Shown here: positions 24,860 through 34,065 of the stretch, in pieces
How positions within the stretch are numbered: the stretch's first letter is position 1
How the letters are laid out: every line of letters begins with the position of its first letter
Assembly (NCBI GenBank): GCA_045651985.1
Contig: JAZRTK010000022.1
Coordinates: 1 to 36,816, forward strand
Direction of reading: 5' to 3'
From: SIG710 sp045651985
GTDB lineage: Bacteria; Bacillota; Clostridia; Oscillospirales; CAG-272
DNA length: 36,816 nucleotides
Made by a program: the position numbers and the translations under genes
The notes under the pieces: generated by a model
Told to the model about the DNA's origin: nothing
What the model saw: the letters and a program-made list of their open reading frames with translations, nothing else
The model's database searches: none

Positions 24860-26101
24860 CTAATTATCAAGGTCCACGTGCTGAGCCTTTGTCGAAGTAA
24901 TGAGCATGACATCGTCTGCGGTAAAGACTATGAGGTCTTTTCCATAGCCCGCCTCATCGCGGATTTTAGTCTTGCCGTTTGAAATATTCACACGCTGAAT
25001 GCCGGAATCTGTCAAAACGAACAGGTTTGACGAAAGCAGCTCCACGTCGGATATCCTGTCCTCAATTTCAAGTTCCTGCTTTACGTTGCCGTTGAAATCG
25101 AGCACAGTTACCGTATTGCTCGACTGCATTGCGCTGTCAGAAAACGTCAACGCAACGTAATTTCCCTCACAGGCAATATTTGAAAGCTCGCCTGAAATTG
25201 GGTAATTACCTATCAGGCTTCCGCTTTTATCATAGAAATAGACCTCTTTGTCGCAAATGAGCGCCAAGTCTCCGTACTCGGAGAAGATGCATCTTACGGG
25301 AAACACGTTGTTTAACGTAAGCTCCGCCACAACGCCGTCCGCACCCGGCTTGCATATCATAAGGGACGTAACGTAATAACCGCCCTCGGCATCAACCTTT
25401 GCCACGGCTATCCGCTCTCCGTCGTCGGAAATGGCAACGTCCATCACGTATTCGTTTCCGCGGTAGCGGTTGATTAGATTGCAATTTTTTGAATAGACCA
25501 TGACAGCGTAGTTATGCTCCTTGGTTCGACTGACCAGTGCAAAGGTTCCGCTGTCCGATATTGCACCGTCGGTTATGGGATAATCAAAGCTGTCCGAAAA
25601 AACGCTCGTAAAGGTGTTGTAAAGCGAGAATTTCGTGCCGCCGAAGTCGTATACCAGCAGGTATTTATCGGACGATACGGCATGCGGCTTTGAAAATTTC
25701 TCGTTCCCCGAATAGACCTGACCTCCCGTACCGCTGAATATCTTTACACCCGAGGAACCCGTAACCACCAAATTGTTTTTGTACCTTGTCACCGACTGCT
25801 CGGAGTCCTCGCTGTAAGTAATAGTTTCATAGGACTTGTTTGCGGTCCTCGCCGCCAGGTTAACGTCCTTTATAAGCAAAAGGAAGTTTTCGTAGGTTAT
25901 GTTATCCTTGTTCGCCATAAGAGAGAAGAAAAGGAAGAACATAAGAGCGATGAGAACCAGATATTTGGCAAAATTATAGCGTCGCGACACCGACAGATAG
26001 TATTTGTTTTTCGGCGCGGCACGTCGGGCACTTTCCTCGTCCAGATATATTCTGTTTTCGTCTGATCGCTCAAGTCCCGTGTTTTTCTTTTTGCCAAGCA
26101 T
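24860..26101 (-). CDS. Membrane-anchored beta-propeller-like protein (DUF5711 type)
   Basis: A 413-residue protein: a charged cytoplasmic N-terminus, one membrane helix at about 47-63, and an extracytoplasmic domain built of repeated short beta segments (AISDSGTFALVSR, AISDDGERIAVAK, IFSEYGDLALICD), the pattern of a six- to eight-bladed propeller. It resembles DUF5711 proteins, common in Clostridia and without known function. ATG at 26101, 8 bases after GAGGAGG, is preferred to GTG at 26110. Its place between truA and cvpA suggests an envelope role, but this is only context. Confidence 0.75.
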   Translation of the reverse strand: MLGKKKNTGLERSDENRIYLDEESARRAAPKNKYYLSVSRRYNFAKYLVLIALMFFLFFSLMANKDNITYENFLLLIKDVNLAARTANKSYETITYSEDSEQSVTRYKNNLVVTGSSGVKIFSGTGGQVYSGNEKFSKPHAVSSDKYLLVYDFGGTKFSLYNTFTSVFSDSFDYPITDGAISDSGTFALVSRTKEHNYAVMVYSKNCNLINRYRGNEYVMDVAISDDGERIAVAKVDAEGGYYVTSLMICKPGADGVVAELTLNNVFPVRCIFSEYGDLALICDKEVYFYDKSGSLIGNYPISGELSNIACEGNYVALTFSDSAMQSSNTVTVLDFNGNVKQELEIEDRISDVELLSSNLFVLTDSGIQRVNISNGKTKIRDEAGYGKDLIVFTADDVMLITSTKAQHVDLDN

Positions 26102-26119
26102 AGCTCTCACCTCCTCGTT

Positions 26120-26869
26120 TTAGTATTCTACGTCGTTTAAATAAAGCCCGCAGGCGGGCGCGGTGCTCCCTGCCCTCTTCCTGTCAAGGCTTTGGGTGAT
26201 CGACTCTATCTCGCAGGGGGAAATTCTGCCCTCTCCCACGGCGAGAAGCGTTCCCGTCATTATACGCACCATGTTGTAAAGAAATCCGTTTCCGCGCACG
26301 GAGAATTTTATCATATCCCCCTCACGGGTGACCGATGCGGAGTAGATAGTACGGACGGTGGATTCCACCTTCGACCCTGACGCCATGTATGAAGCAAAGT
26401 CTTGCTCGCCCACAAACTTGAGCGCCGCCTCGTTCATCTTTTCCACGTCTAAACGCTTGGGATAAAACAAGCATCTGTCTGCCATAAAGGGGTCACGCTC
26501 ACCACTGTTTTGGATAAGGTAAACGTATTCCTTTGACTTCACGTCGTAGCGGGGGTGAAAATCGTTCTCTTTCTCCTGCGCGGATATGACCGCGATATCG
26601 GGCGGCAGAAAAGCGTTCATGGCACGGGGAATTTTGTCCGTTGGAACGGTGGTTTCAAGACTTTGCAAGCCGTGGTTTGTAACGGCGGCACAAAACATGT
26701 TTGCGTGAACTCCGCTGTCGGTACGGCTGCAGCCCGTCACGTCGCATTCAGTACCGAAAAGCCGCTCTGCCGCCCGGCAAAGCTCACCTTGGACGGTGGG
26801 CGCGTTATTCTGAATCTGGTAGCCGGCATAATTTGTGCCGACGAACCGAATTTTAAGCAATATCTTCAT
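26120..26869 (-). CDS. truA: tRNA pseudouridine38-40 synthase TruA
   Basis: A 249-residue TruA. The catalytic aspartate is D51 in GCSRTDSGVHA; the N-terminus KILLKIRFVGTNYAGYQIQ and the later VRGNGFLYNMVRIMTGTLL are standard. TruA isomerises uridines 38-40 in the tRNA anticodon stem. The start ATG at 26869 is 4 bases after the ecfT stop, with no strong Shine-Dalgarno, pointing to coupling to ecfT. The ecfA1-ecfA2-ecfT-truA order is classic in Firmicutes, where it usually follows rplQ. Confidence 0.95.
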   Translation of the reverse strand: MKILLKIRFVGTNYAGYQIQNNAPTVQGELCRAAERLFGTECDVTGCSRTDSGVHANMFCAAVTNHGLQSLETTVPTDKIPRAMNAFLPPDIAVISAQEKENDFHPRYDVKSKEYVYLIQNSGERDPFMADRCLFYPKRLDVEKMNEAALKFVGEQDFASYMASGSKVESTVRTIYSASVTREGDMIKFSVRGNGFLYNMVRIMTGTLLAVGEGRISPCEIESITQSLDRKRAGSTAPACGLYLNDVEY

Positions 26870-26873
26870 GGTC

Positions 26874-27692
26874 TTACAATGCAAAGGGCGTTTCGATCAG
26901 GTTCAGGGCCACAAGTCCCGCACACAGCGCCGAAAAGACCAAAAGAAGCAGAAAATCGCATGCTCGGTATCTCAAAACTCTCATTGACGTCCTTCCCTCT
27001 CCGCCGTGGTAGCAACGGCATTCCATAGCCACCGAAAGCTCGTCGGCGCGTCTGAACGCCGACACAAAAAGGGGTATCAGAATGGGTATCAGCGCCTTTG
27101 CGCGCTTTATAAGACTTCCGTTTGCAAAATCCGCGCCTCTTGCCTTCTGTGCCGCCATTATCTTCTCGGTCTCCTCCATGAGAGTGGGGATAAAGCGAAG
27201 TGCTATAGTCATCATCATGGCAAACTCGTGAACGGGGAGCTTGACCTTCTTCAAGGGAGAAAGCAGGCTCTCCATGGCGTCGGTTAGCGCGATGGGCGTG
27301 GTGGTATAAGTCAGCAGGATACTCGTGCCGATTATCAGCGCGAAGATGCGCACAAGCATAAAGCAGGCGTTGACTATACCCTCTCGGTATATATGGATAA
27401 ACTTCCATTCAAACAGGAGCACCTCGCCTTTCGTCATAAAGATGTTTATGGCAAGGGTGAAGATCATGATAAACAGCAGTGCGCGGATAGAGCGCAGGAC
27501 GGTTTTGAGCGGTATTTTGCTCACGAAGACTAGCATAACAGCCGACAAAAGAATCGCCCCGAAGCTGTATATATTCTTACACAAAAAGGTGCAAACGATG
27601 AAAAGGACAGCCAAAATAAGCTTCATTCTCGGGTCAGCGCGGTGAATTACCGAGCCGGTAGGATAATACTGTCCCAATGCGATATTTTTCAT
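26874..27692 (-). CDS. ecfT: ECF transporter transmembrane subunit EcfT
   Basis: A 272-residue integral membrane protein with about five to six helices. The coupling helix motifs that contact the ATPases are AQKARGADF (first Ala-Arg-Gly) and AMECRCYHGGEGRT (second). HRADPRMKL at the N-terminus is the family opener. Together with two ATPases it energises vitamin or metal substrate-binding (EcfS) subunits; no EcfS gene is in the window, so this is the shared group II module. AAGGAAT precedes the start, 8 bases after ecfA2. Confidence 0.93.
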   Translation of the reverse strand: MKNIALGQYYPTGSVIHRADPRMKLILAVLFIVCTFLCKNIYSFGAILLSAVMLVFVSKIPLKTVLRSIRALLFIMIFTLAINIFMTKGEVLLFEWKFIHIYREGIVNACFMLVRIFALIIGTSILLTYTTTPIALTDAMESLLSPLKKVKLPVHEFAMMMTIALRFIPTLMEETEKIMAAQKARGADFANGSLIKRAKALIPILIPLFVSAFRRADELSVAMECRCYHGGEGRTSMRVLRYRACDFLLLLVFSALCAGLVALNLIETPFAL

Positions 27693-27700
27693 ATTATTCC

Positions 27701-28546
27701 TTAAATCAATCTATATATTTCATTTACGGCGTCTTCCACCGTATAAATGCCCGTGTTGACGTTTATTCCGTTGTCCGCAAGCAGACGCATAACAAGTGTT
27801 ATCTGGGGGATATCCAGTCCCACCGAGCGCAAAAGGTCGCTTTGGACAAAGACCTCTTCCTTTTTACCCTCGGCAATAACGCGTCCGTCGCTGATAACGA
27901 TTATATCGTCGCAGTACTGCGCCATATCCTCCATGCTGTGGCTGACGATAACGACAGAAGAGCCGGTTTTGTCGCGGTATGCGCAAATTCCTTCCATGAT
28001 GTTCTTTCTGCCGGCAGGGTCAAGACCTGCCGCAGGCTCGTCAAGCACAAGCACATCAGGTCGCATGGCAATGATTCCCGCGATAGCCGCGCGTCTTTTC
28101 TGACCGCCCGACAGGTCAAAGGGGGATTTGTCCAGCAGCTCACGGTCAACGCCCGCGAAATCCGCCGCTTCAAGGACGCGGCGCTCAATCTCCTCTTTAT
28201 CAAGACCCATATTCTTGGGACCGAAGGCAATATCGGATCGTATGGTCTCATCAAAAAGCTGGTACTCGGGGTACTGCATAACTAACCCTACGCGAAAGCG
28301 CACGTCGCATATCTTTTTGGGGTCTTCCCAAATATCCTTCCCATCAAGCAGCACGCGGCCGCTCATGGGCTTTGTTAAGCCGTTGAGCATCTGCACAAGG
28401 GTTGATTTTCCCGATCCTGTGTGACCGATGATTCCCGTAACAGCTCCGCTCTTTATGGTGGCGGAAACGTCGATCAATGCTCTTTTTTCGTACGGGGTGT
28501 CCTCGCCGTATACGTACGAAACGTTTTCAAGTTTTATCTCTGACAT
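27701..28546 (-). CDS. ecfA2: ECF transporter ATPase EcfA2
   Basis: A 281-residue ABC ATPase with Walker A GHTGSGKST, a Q-loop in VMQYPEYQLFD, signature LSGGQKRR and Walker B VLVLDEPAAGLD. The YPEYQLF sequence and the C-terminal extension are typical of EcfA2. It pairs with EcfA1 to form the ATPase dimer under EcfT. AAAGGAAAA precedes the ATG, and the gap to ecfA1 is 12 bases. Confidence 0.94.
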   Translation of the reverse strand: MSEIKLENVSYVYGEDTPYEKRALIDVSATIKSGAVTGIIGHTGSGKSTLVQMLNGLTKPMSGRVLLDGKDIWEDPKKICDVRFRVGLVMQYPEYQLFDETIRSDIAFGPKNMGLDKEEIERRVLEAADFAGVDRELLDKSPFDLSGGQKRRAAIAGIIAMRPDVLVLDEPAAGLDPAGRKNIMEGICAYRDKTGSSVVIVSHSMEDMAQYCDDIIVISDGRVIAEGKKEEVFVQSDLLRSVGLDIPQITLVMRLLADNGINVNTGIYTVEDAVNEIYRLI

Positions 28547-28558
28547 GATTTTTTCCTT

Positions 28559-29431
28559 TTATGAGTTTGACTTCAATAGCCGTGTAAGCAGGTGGGCACA
28601 AGCCTCGGGGGTTGTGGACTTTCCCTCAAGCTTCACGCCCTTTTGGCGCAGGGCGTCGATAAGAGCCGTGCACTGGGGAACCTCAAGTCCTACCGCCTCA
28701 AGCTCACGCGCTCTTGCAAAGACTTGGTCGGGTGTGCCGTCCATGTAAATTTTGCCGTCGTTTATGACGATAACTCTGTCCGCTCTCACCGCCTCGTTCA
28801 TATGGTGGGTGATGTTGAGAACGGTTATTCCTTTCTCGGTTCTCAGGCGGTCTACCGTGTCCATGACCTCGCCCCGTCCCACGGGGTCAAGCATGGCGGT
28901 GGCTTCGTCCAGCACCATACATTCGGGCATCATGGCAATTATTCCCGCAATCGCCACCCTCTGCTTCTGTCCTCCCGACAGTCTGTCAGGGCTGTGGCGG
29001 GCATACTCGGTCATACCGACCGTTTCAAGCGCGCGATCGACCCTTTCGCGTATTTCCTTTGAGGGGACACCGATGTTTTCGGGTCCGAACGCCACGTCTT
29101 CTTCCACAACCGTTGCCACCAGCTGGTTGTCGGGGTTCTGGAAGACCATTCCGATCTTGCGGCGTACCTCAAGAAGGTCGTCCTCGTCAAAATCGGGTGA
29201 GGTCAGCTCGTGTCCCGCCACCCAAAGTCTTCCGCTGTCGGGCACAAGGATCATATTGAGAAGCTTTGCAAAAGTGGACTTTCCCGAGCCGTTATGACCG
29301 AGAATAGCCACGTACTCACCCTTTTTTATTTCAAGTGAGACCCCACGCAAGACCGCCTTTTGAGGCGTGCCGTCGTCCTCCTCGTAGGCATACGAGAGGT
29401 TTTCGGCTTTTATAAATACTTCATTTTCCAT
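28559..29431 (-). CDS. ecfA1: ECF transporter ATPase EcfA1
   Basis: A 290-residue ABC ATPase. Walker A is GHNGSGKST (45-53), the Q-loop reads VFQNPDNQLVATVVEEDVAFG (EcfA1/CbiO hallmark), the signature is LSGGQKQR and Walker B is CMVLDEATAMLD. It partners with EcfA2 and EcfT. The ribosome binding site is weak, only ACGGA near the ATG, although the start is fixed by family alignment. It lies 18 bases after the methyltransferase stop. Confidence 0.94.
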   Translation of the reverse strand: MENEVFIKAENLSYAYEEDDGTPQKAVLRGVSLEIKKGEYVAILGHNGSGKSTFAKLLNMILVPDSGRLWVAGHELTSPDFDEDDLLEVRRKIGMVFQNPDNQLVATVVEEDVAFGPENIGVPSKEIRERVDRALETVGMTEYARHSPDRLSGGQKQRVAIAGIIAMMPECMVLDEATAMLDPVGRGEVMDTVDRLRTEKGITVLNITHHMNEAVRADRVIVINDGKIYMDGTPDQVFARARELEAVGLEVPQCTALIDALRQKGVKLEGKSTTPEACAHLLTRLLKSNS

Positions 29432-29449
29432 TCCGTTTTAAAATTCCGT

Positions 29450-30328
29450 TCAGTTTTCTCTTGCCGCTTCGCTCTGCCAACGTGCGCTGGCACCGCAGGG
29501 CAGCGGATTTTTCGTGCTCGTCACGGGCAATCCAAGCTCGCCCGCCTCGGTCTTGCCCCCGAATTTTTCTTTCACTCTCAAATTGAGGATATAGCTCATG
29601 GTCAGAGGAGAAAGACCCGTGGTGTAGGAGTTGATAAGGAAGAACAGAGGCTTATCCGAAAGCACTCTTGCAGCCAGCGTTACGAACTCGTCGATGCTGT
29701 CCTCGATCTTCCATACCTCGCCGCTCGGGCCTCTGCCGTAGGAGGGCGGATCCATAATGATGCCGTCGTATAAGTTGCCGCGGCGTATCTCTCGCTCGAT
29801 AAACTTCTTGCAGTCGTCAACTATGTAGCGGATAGGCGCGTTTTCAAGACCCGAGAGCTTGGCGTTTTCTTTTGCCTGCGCCACCATGCCCTTTGCCGCG
29901 TCGACGTGGCAGACAGACGCGCCCGCCTTTGCCGCCGCTATCGTAGCACCGCCCGTGTAGGCAAAAAGATTAAGGACCTTTACGGGTCTGTTGGCTCTCT
30001 TTATGAGGTCTGAGAACCAATCCCAATTTGCCGCCTGCTCGGGGAAAAGTCCCGTGTGCTTAAAGCCCATAGGCTTGATGAGAAAGCGGAGGTCGCCGTA
30101 GCTGATAGTCCAGCTTTCGGGGGTATTGTTCTTCACCCAGCCGCCACCGCCCTTGGACGAACGGCGGTAGACACCGTCCGCGCGCTTCCAGCCCGCGTGC
30201 TTTTCGTCACCGCGCCAGATTATCTGGGGGTCGGGGCGAATGAGGGTGTATTTACCCCATTTTTCAAGGCGCTCCCCGTTTGACGTGTCGAGAAGCTCGT
30301 AATCTTTCCATTTATCTGCGCACCACAT
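29450..30328 (-). CDS. Class I SAM-dependent rRNA methyltransferase (RlmI-like)
   Basis: A 292-residue methyltransferase. The SAM-binding motif is VLNLFAYTGG (118-127), the following acidic strand ends HVDAAKG, and the catalytic-site motif is DPPSYGRGP (193-201). This fits the family that contains RlmI/RlmK large rRNA methyltransferases, though the N-terminal PUA domain is missing. The start ATG at 30328 lies 13 bases after TAAGGAGA, which overlaps the ruvC stop, slightly far but better than the 23-residue in-frame extension. The true RNA target is not determined by sequence. Confidence 0.8.
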   Translation of the reverse strand: MWCADKWKDYELLDTSNGERLEKWGKYTLIRPDPQIIWRGDEKHAGWKRADGVYRRSSKGGGGWVKNNTPESWTISYGDLRFLIKPMGFKHTGLFPEQAANWDWFSDLIKRANRPVKVLNLFAYTGGATIAAAKAGASVCHVDAAKGMVAQAKENAKLSGLENAPIRYIVDDCKKFIEREIRRGNLYDGIIMDPPSYGRGPSGEVWKIEDSIDEFVTLAARVLSDKPLFFLINSYTTGLSPLTMSYILNLRVKEKFGGKTEAGELGLPVTSTKNPLPCGASARWQSEAAREN

Positions 30329-30345
30329 CGTAAAAATGTTTCTCC

Positions 30346-30843
30346 TTACTTGTTGTAATATGCCGCCAGGGCGGACAGTCCGCTGTGCCCGTGGCAAACG
30401 GCAATAGCCAAAGCGTCCGCCGTATCGTCAGGCTTCGGGGGTTTGGCGAGCCCCAATATGTTTGTCACCATGGTAATGACCTGCTTTTTCTCCGCTCTGC
30501 CGTAGCCCACCACCGCCTGCTTTACCTGCAGAGGGGTGTATTCCTGTAGCAGCAGTCCCTTGTGCGAGCAAGCAAGAAGTATCACCCCTCTTGCCTCGCT
30601 TACGCGGATACCCGTGGTTATGTTCGTATTGAAGAACAGCTCCTCGATTGCCGCCTGCTCGGGACGGTAGCGGTCGATTATCTGACACAGGTCGCCGTAA
30701 ATTATCTCAAGACGTTTGTGCGTCGGAAGATCCTTTGGGGTACTGATAGACCCGTAGGCAATTGGACGGAATTTCGTTCCGTTGTATTCCACTACTCCCC
30801 AGCCCACAAGGGCGATTCCTGGGTCGATTCCCAAAATTACCAT
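30346..30843 (-). CDS. ruvC: Holliday junction resolvase RuvC
   Basis: A 165-residue RuvC. The acidic metal ligands are D7 in GIDPG, E67 in AIEELFF, and D140/D143 in DDTADALAIAVCH. It resolves Holliday junctions with RuvAB, encoded on the other strand 3.2 kb away. ATG at 30843 with GGAGG 5 bases ahead is chosen over the in-frame extension to 30882. It heads the long minus-strand transcript behind a consensus promoter. Confidence 0.96.
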   Translation of the reverse strand: MVILGIDPGIALVGWGVVEYNGTKFRPIAYGSISTPKDLPTHKRLEIIYGDLCQIIDRYRPEQAAIEELFFNTNITTGIRVSEARGVILLACSHKGLLLQEYTPLQVKQAVVGYGRAEKKQVITMVTNILGLAKPPKPDDTADALAIAVCHGHSGLSALAAYYNK

Positions 30844-30870
30844 ACACGCCTCCATTTTATAGTTCTTTAT

Positions 30871-30899
30871 ATTATAGCACATTTGTATAATTAAGTCAA
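30871..30899 (-). promoter_or_regulatory. Sigma-A promoter of ruvC and downstream genes
   Basis: On the minus strand: TTGACT (30899-30894), a 17-base spacer, and a perfect TATAAT (30876-30871). Start near 30864, leader about 20 bases. Confidence 0.88.
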
Positions 30900-30923
30900 A
30901 TGTTTTTTATAAAATATTATGTC

Positions 30924-30952
30924 TTTACAAATCAAGACTTTTATGATATTAT
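30924..30952 (+). promoter_or_regulatory. Divergent promoter for DUF951-yfhO-ruvAB
   Basis: TTTACA (30924-30929), a 17-base spacer and TATTAT (30947-30952). A TATAAT hexamer overlaps 3 bases further on but has a worse spacer. It is 24 bases from the ruvC -35 box. Confidence 0.55.
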
Positions 30953-31002
30953 AATTTCATAATGGGGTAGAATTTGCATTTTTTACCCGCGAAGGAGAAA
31001 AA

Positions 31003-31206
31003 ATGAAGTCTGAAATTCTGAAAATTTCCGTGGGAGACCGCTTTGAAATGAAAAAAAGCCACCCCTGCGGCTCAAAAATATTTACCGTCATGAGAGTTGG
31101 CAGTGACGTGCGCGTAATATGCGAGCACTGCGGGCGGGACTTGACCCTTGATCGCATAAAATTCGAAAGATCGGTAAAAAAGCTCGTCAATCACAAGGAG
31201 AACTGA
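31003..31206 (+). CDS. Small DUF951 (YyzM-like) protein
   Basis: A 67-residue protein matching DUF951: an opening of KISVGDRFEMKKSHPCGS, then CEHCGRDLTLDRIKFERSVKK. The HPCG and CEHCG cysteines look able to bind a metal. The function is unknown, but it is widespread in Firmicutes. GAAGGAG lies 6 bases ahead of the ATG. It is first in the plus-strand run, with only one base between its stop and the yfhO start. Confidence 0.85.
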   Translation: MKSEILKISVGDRFEMKKSHPCGSKIFTVMRVGSDVRVICEHCGRDLTLDRIKFERSVKKLVNHKEN

Positions 31207-31207
31207 A

Positions 31208-34042
31208 ATGGACAACGAAAACATCATAATAACGGAGGAAAATGCGGCACAAGAGTCCAAAAAGACCTCCGTTTGGACGAAAATAAAGAATTTTTTGGTG
31301 GATGCTGCCGTGCGCATCGGCTGCTGCCCTTCCTCGTATCTGGCACTGACCTTCATTCTGCCCGTTTTTCTCATGTACCTTATCTACCTGTCAATGGAGA
31401 TACACCCGTTCGGCGACGGCTCGGTTTTGGTGCTCGACCTGAACGGACAGTACGTATACTTCTTTGAAGCCCTGCGGAACAAAGTCATGGAAGGCGGCTC
31501 CATGCTCTACTCATTTTCGCGGGCGCTTGGCGGCGAGTTCATGGGGATCTACGCATACTACGTAGCAAGCCCCCTGTCCTACATCGTCTGCCTCTTCCCA
31601 AAGACAAGGATTCTCGAAGCACTTCTGACAATGTTCCTGCTGAAAACAGGTCTTTGCGGACTGACATTCGGCTACTATCTCCACAAGACGAGCAAGATAC
31701 GCAACAAATATTCGGTCGTAATGCTCTCCTGCCTTTACGCTCTGTCCGCTTACTGCGTAGTCCAGCAGCACAACACCATGTGGATAGACTGCGTAATGTG
31801 GCTGCCGCTTGTGACCTTGGGCATTGAAAACGTCGTAAAATACGGCAAATTCAAGATGTTCGTCATCTTCCTTGCCCTGTCGGTATGGAGCAATTTTTAC
31901 ATTGGGTACATGATGTGCATCTATTGCGCCGTCTACTTCTTCTGCTACTACTTTGCCACCCAAAAGGAAAACAATCCCTTAGGCGAAAAGCTCCACTTTA
32001 TAAAGTCGCTTTTGAGAATGGGTGTGTGGTCACTTTTGGCACTGGGCATGGCAATGGGAATAATCCTCACCGCCTACTATTCGCTCAGCTTTGGCAAAAA
32101 CGATTTTTCAAACCCCGATTTTTCGCCTGTGTCAAAGTTCGGCTTCATGGATCTGCTCACAAAGCTCTTCCCCGGCTCCTACGACACGGTGCGCCCCGAG
32201 GGTCTTCCCTTTGTTTACTGCGGAACGCTGACTCTGTTCCTTGTGCCCGTTTACTTCCTTTCAAAAAAGATTTCCGACAGGAAAAAGATATTTGCGGGAA
32301 TTTTAATTGTCTTTTTGGTACTCAGCTTTTCGCTTAGCACCGCAGACCTTGTGTGGCACGGTTTTCAGCGTCCCAACTGGCTCAATTACCGTTACAGCTT
32401 TATGCTCTGCTTCTTCTTGCTCGTCCTTGCCAGCCGTGCGTTCGAGCATATTGACAGCGTCCCTACAAATACCTTTGCCGCAACGGCTGCGGTGCTGGTA
32501 GCCTTCCTGTTCGTAATACAAAAATTTGATTACGAGCACGTACAGGACATTGACACTGTCTGGCTCTCCCTTGCCTTTGTGGGGCTGACCCTTGTGATGC
32601 TCTGCCTCCGCCGAGTCAAAGCAAATCGGGAGACCGTCTCGGCGATAATGGTCATTTTTGTCTGCCTTGAGCTTTTCTGCAACGGACTTTCAAACTGTCT
32701 CGATCTTCACGACGACGTTTACTACTCAAGCTACAGTTCATATAACGATTTTATCGGCAAGCTGACCCCCGCCGTTGAGCGCCTCCGTGAGGAGGACACC
32801 TCCTTCTACCGCTTTGAAAAGACCAAGCACAGAAAGACGAACGACAACATGGCACTTGGCATAAGAGGTCTTTCAAACTCCACCTCCACCTTAAACGCCG
32901 ACACCATCAAATTCCTAAAGCAGATGGGATACGCCTCAAAATCCCATTGGTCAAAGTACCTGGGCGGCACTCCCGTCACCGACTCCCTGCTTGGAATCAA
33001 GTATATAATTGCGGACAAGGACCTTTCGCATCACCACAAAGAACTCTTCACCGAGGGTGACTACACAGTCTATCTCAACGAACACGCACTCTCCCTGGCT
33101 TACGGAGTAACCCCCGCAATAGTTGATATGAACATGGAGGACTGCGAAGATCCCTTTGAAAGAGTAAATCAGCTTCTTTCCGCAATGCTCGGCGAGGATG
33201 TTGAGGTCTATACCCCCGTCGAATCCTTCAATACAAGCATGGTGAACATGGAGGAATCCTACATAGCGGGACACATGAAATATACGGCTGTGGACAGCAA
33301 CCGTGAAGCCACCGTATATTACGAGTTTATAGCCCCCATGAACGGCGCGGAGTATTACCTCTACGTCCCCTCCGATTATCCCCGTGAGATGAAGGTAAAG
33401 GTAAACGGTGCCGACAACGGCACATTTTATGGAAACGAGACCACGCGTATCGTGTCCGTCGGCTCGGACTTTAAAGCAGGCGACACTATCAAATTAGGTC
33501 TGTCCCTTGTCAAGCCCGAGACCTATATCAAGGACGAAAAGCTCTGTCTCTACTACATTGATTACACCGTATACGATTACGCTATTTCCCGTCTGAAAGA
33601 GGTGCAGTTCAACATCGAAAGCTACACCGAGGACTCATTTTACGGCACCATATTCGCGCCCACCGACATACAGACCATTCTGACCACCATTCCTTACGAC
33701 GAGGGTTGGAAGATAACGGTGGACGGCAAGGAGATCAAGTATTTCGAAACGCTTGATTCGCTCATTACTTTCGTCATCGCGGAGCCCGGCAAGCACGAGG
33801 TGGTAATGGAATACCGCCCCGAAAGCTACTCTGCAGGTATGACCTGCACGATCGTTTGCACGATCCTTTTCCTGCTTATCTGTCTGCTTGACCTTATTAC
33901 GAGGAAAAAGCTCAACAAGCCCATGCCTCTCATTGGCGGGATCGTGGCTCGAAAGGCAGAAGAAGAACAGGAATTTGATGTGCTGGAAAACATCATTCTC
34001 GATGATGCGGAAGGCGAAGAAACGGAAGAGGCCGAAGAATAA
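31208..34042 (+). CDS. YfhO-family membrane glycosyltransferase (GT-C type)
   Basis: A 944-residue polytopic protein with about a dozen helices in the first 500 residues, followed by a soluble extracytoplasmic part (about 510-880) and a final membrane helix near 875-900. The family landmarks GDGSVLVLDLNGQYVYFF and NFYIGYMMCIYC are present. YfhO proteins are lipid-linked-sugar transferases that decorate cell envelope polymers such as lipoteichoic acid in Bacillus and Listeria. The C-terminus is highly acidic. CAAGGAG precedes the ATG. It sits between ruvC and ruvA, which is not the usual content of that locus. Confidence 0.88.
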   Translation: MDNENIIITEENAAQESKKTSVWTKIKNFLVDAAVRIGCCPSSYLALTFILPVFLMYLIYLSMEIHPFGDGSVLVLDLNGQYVYFFEALRNKVMEGGSMLYSFSRALGGEFMGIYAYYVASPLSYIVCLFPKTRILEALLTMFLLKTGLCGLTFGYYLHKTSKIRNKYSVVMLSCLYALSAYCVVQQHNTMWIDCVMWLPLVTLGIENVVKYGKFKMFVIFLALSVWSNFYIGYMMCIYCAVYFFCYYFATQKENNPLGEKLHFIKSLLRMGVWSLLALGMAMGIILTAYYSLSFGKNDFSNPDFSPVSKFGFMDLLTKLFPGSYDTVRPEGLPFVYCGTLTLFLVPVYFLSKKISDRKKIFAGILIVFLVLSFSLSTADLVWHGFQRPNWLNYRYSFMLCFFLLVLASRAFEHIDSVPTNTFAATAAVLVAFLFVIQKFDYEHVQDIDTVWLSLAFVGLTLVMLCLRRVKANRETVSAIMVIFVCLELFCNGLSNCLDLHDDVYYSSYSSYNDFIGKLTPAVERLREEDTSFYRFEKTKHRKTNDNMALGIRGLSNSTSTLNADTIKFLKQMGYASKSHWSKYLGGTPVTDSLLGIKYIIADKDLSHHHKELFTEGDYTVYLNEHALSLAYGVTPAIVDMNMEDCEDPFERVNQLLSAMLGEDVEVYTPVESFNTSMVNMEESYIAGHMKYTAVDSNREATVYYEFIAPMNGAEYYLYVPSDYPREMKVKVNGADNGTFYGNETTRIVSVGSDFKAGDTIKLGLSLVKPETYIKDEKLCLYYIDYTVYDYAISRLKEVQFNIESYTEDSFYGTIFAPTDIQTILTTIPYDEGWKITVDGKEIKYFETLDSLITFVIAEPGKHEVVMEYRPESYSAGMTCTIVCTILFLLICLLDLITRKKLNKPMPLIGGIVARKAEEEQEFDVLENIILDDAEGEETEEAEE

Positions 34043-34065
34043 AATTTCAAAAACGGAGAAATACC

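Noticed and set aside
26985..27030. Altered second coupling motif (CRCY) in EcfT as a defect
   Set aside because: Variants of this motif seem common in clostridial EcfT proteins, and the arginine is kept.
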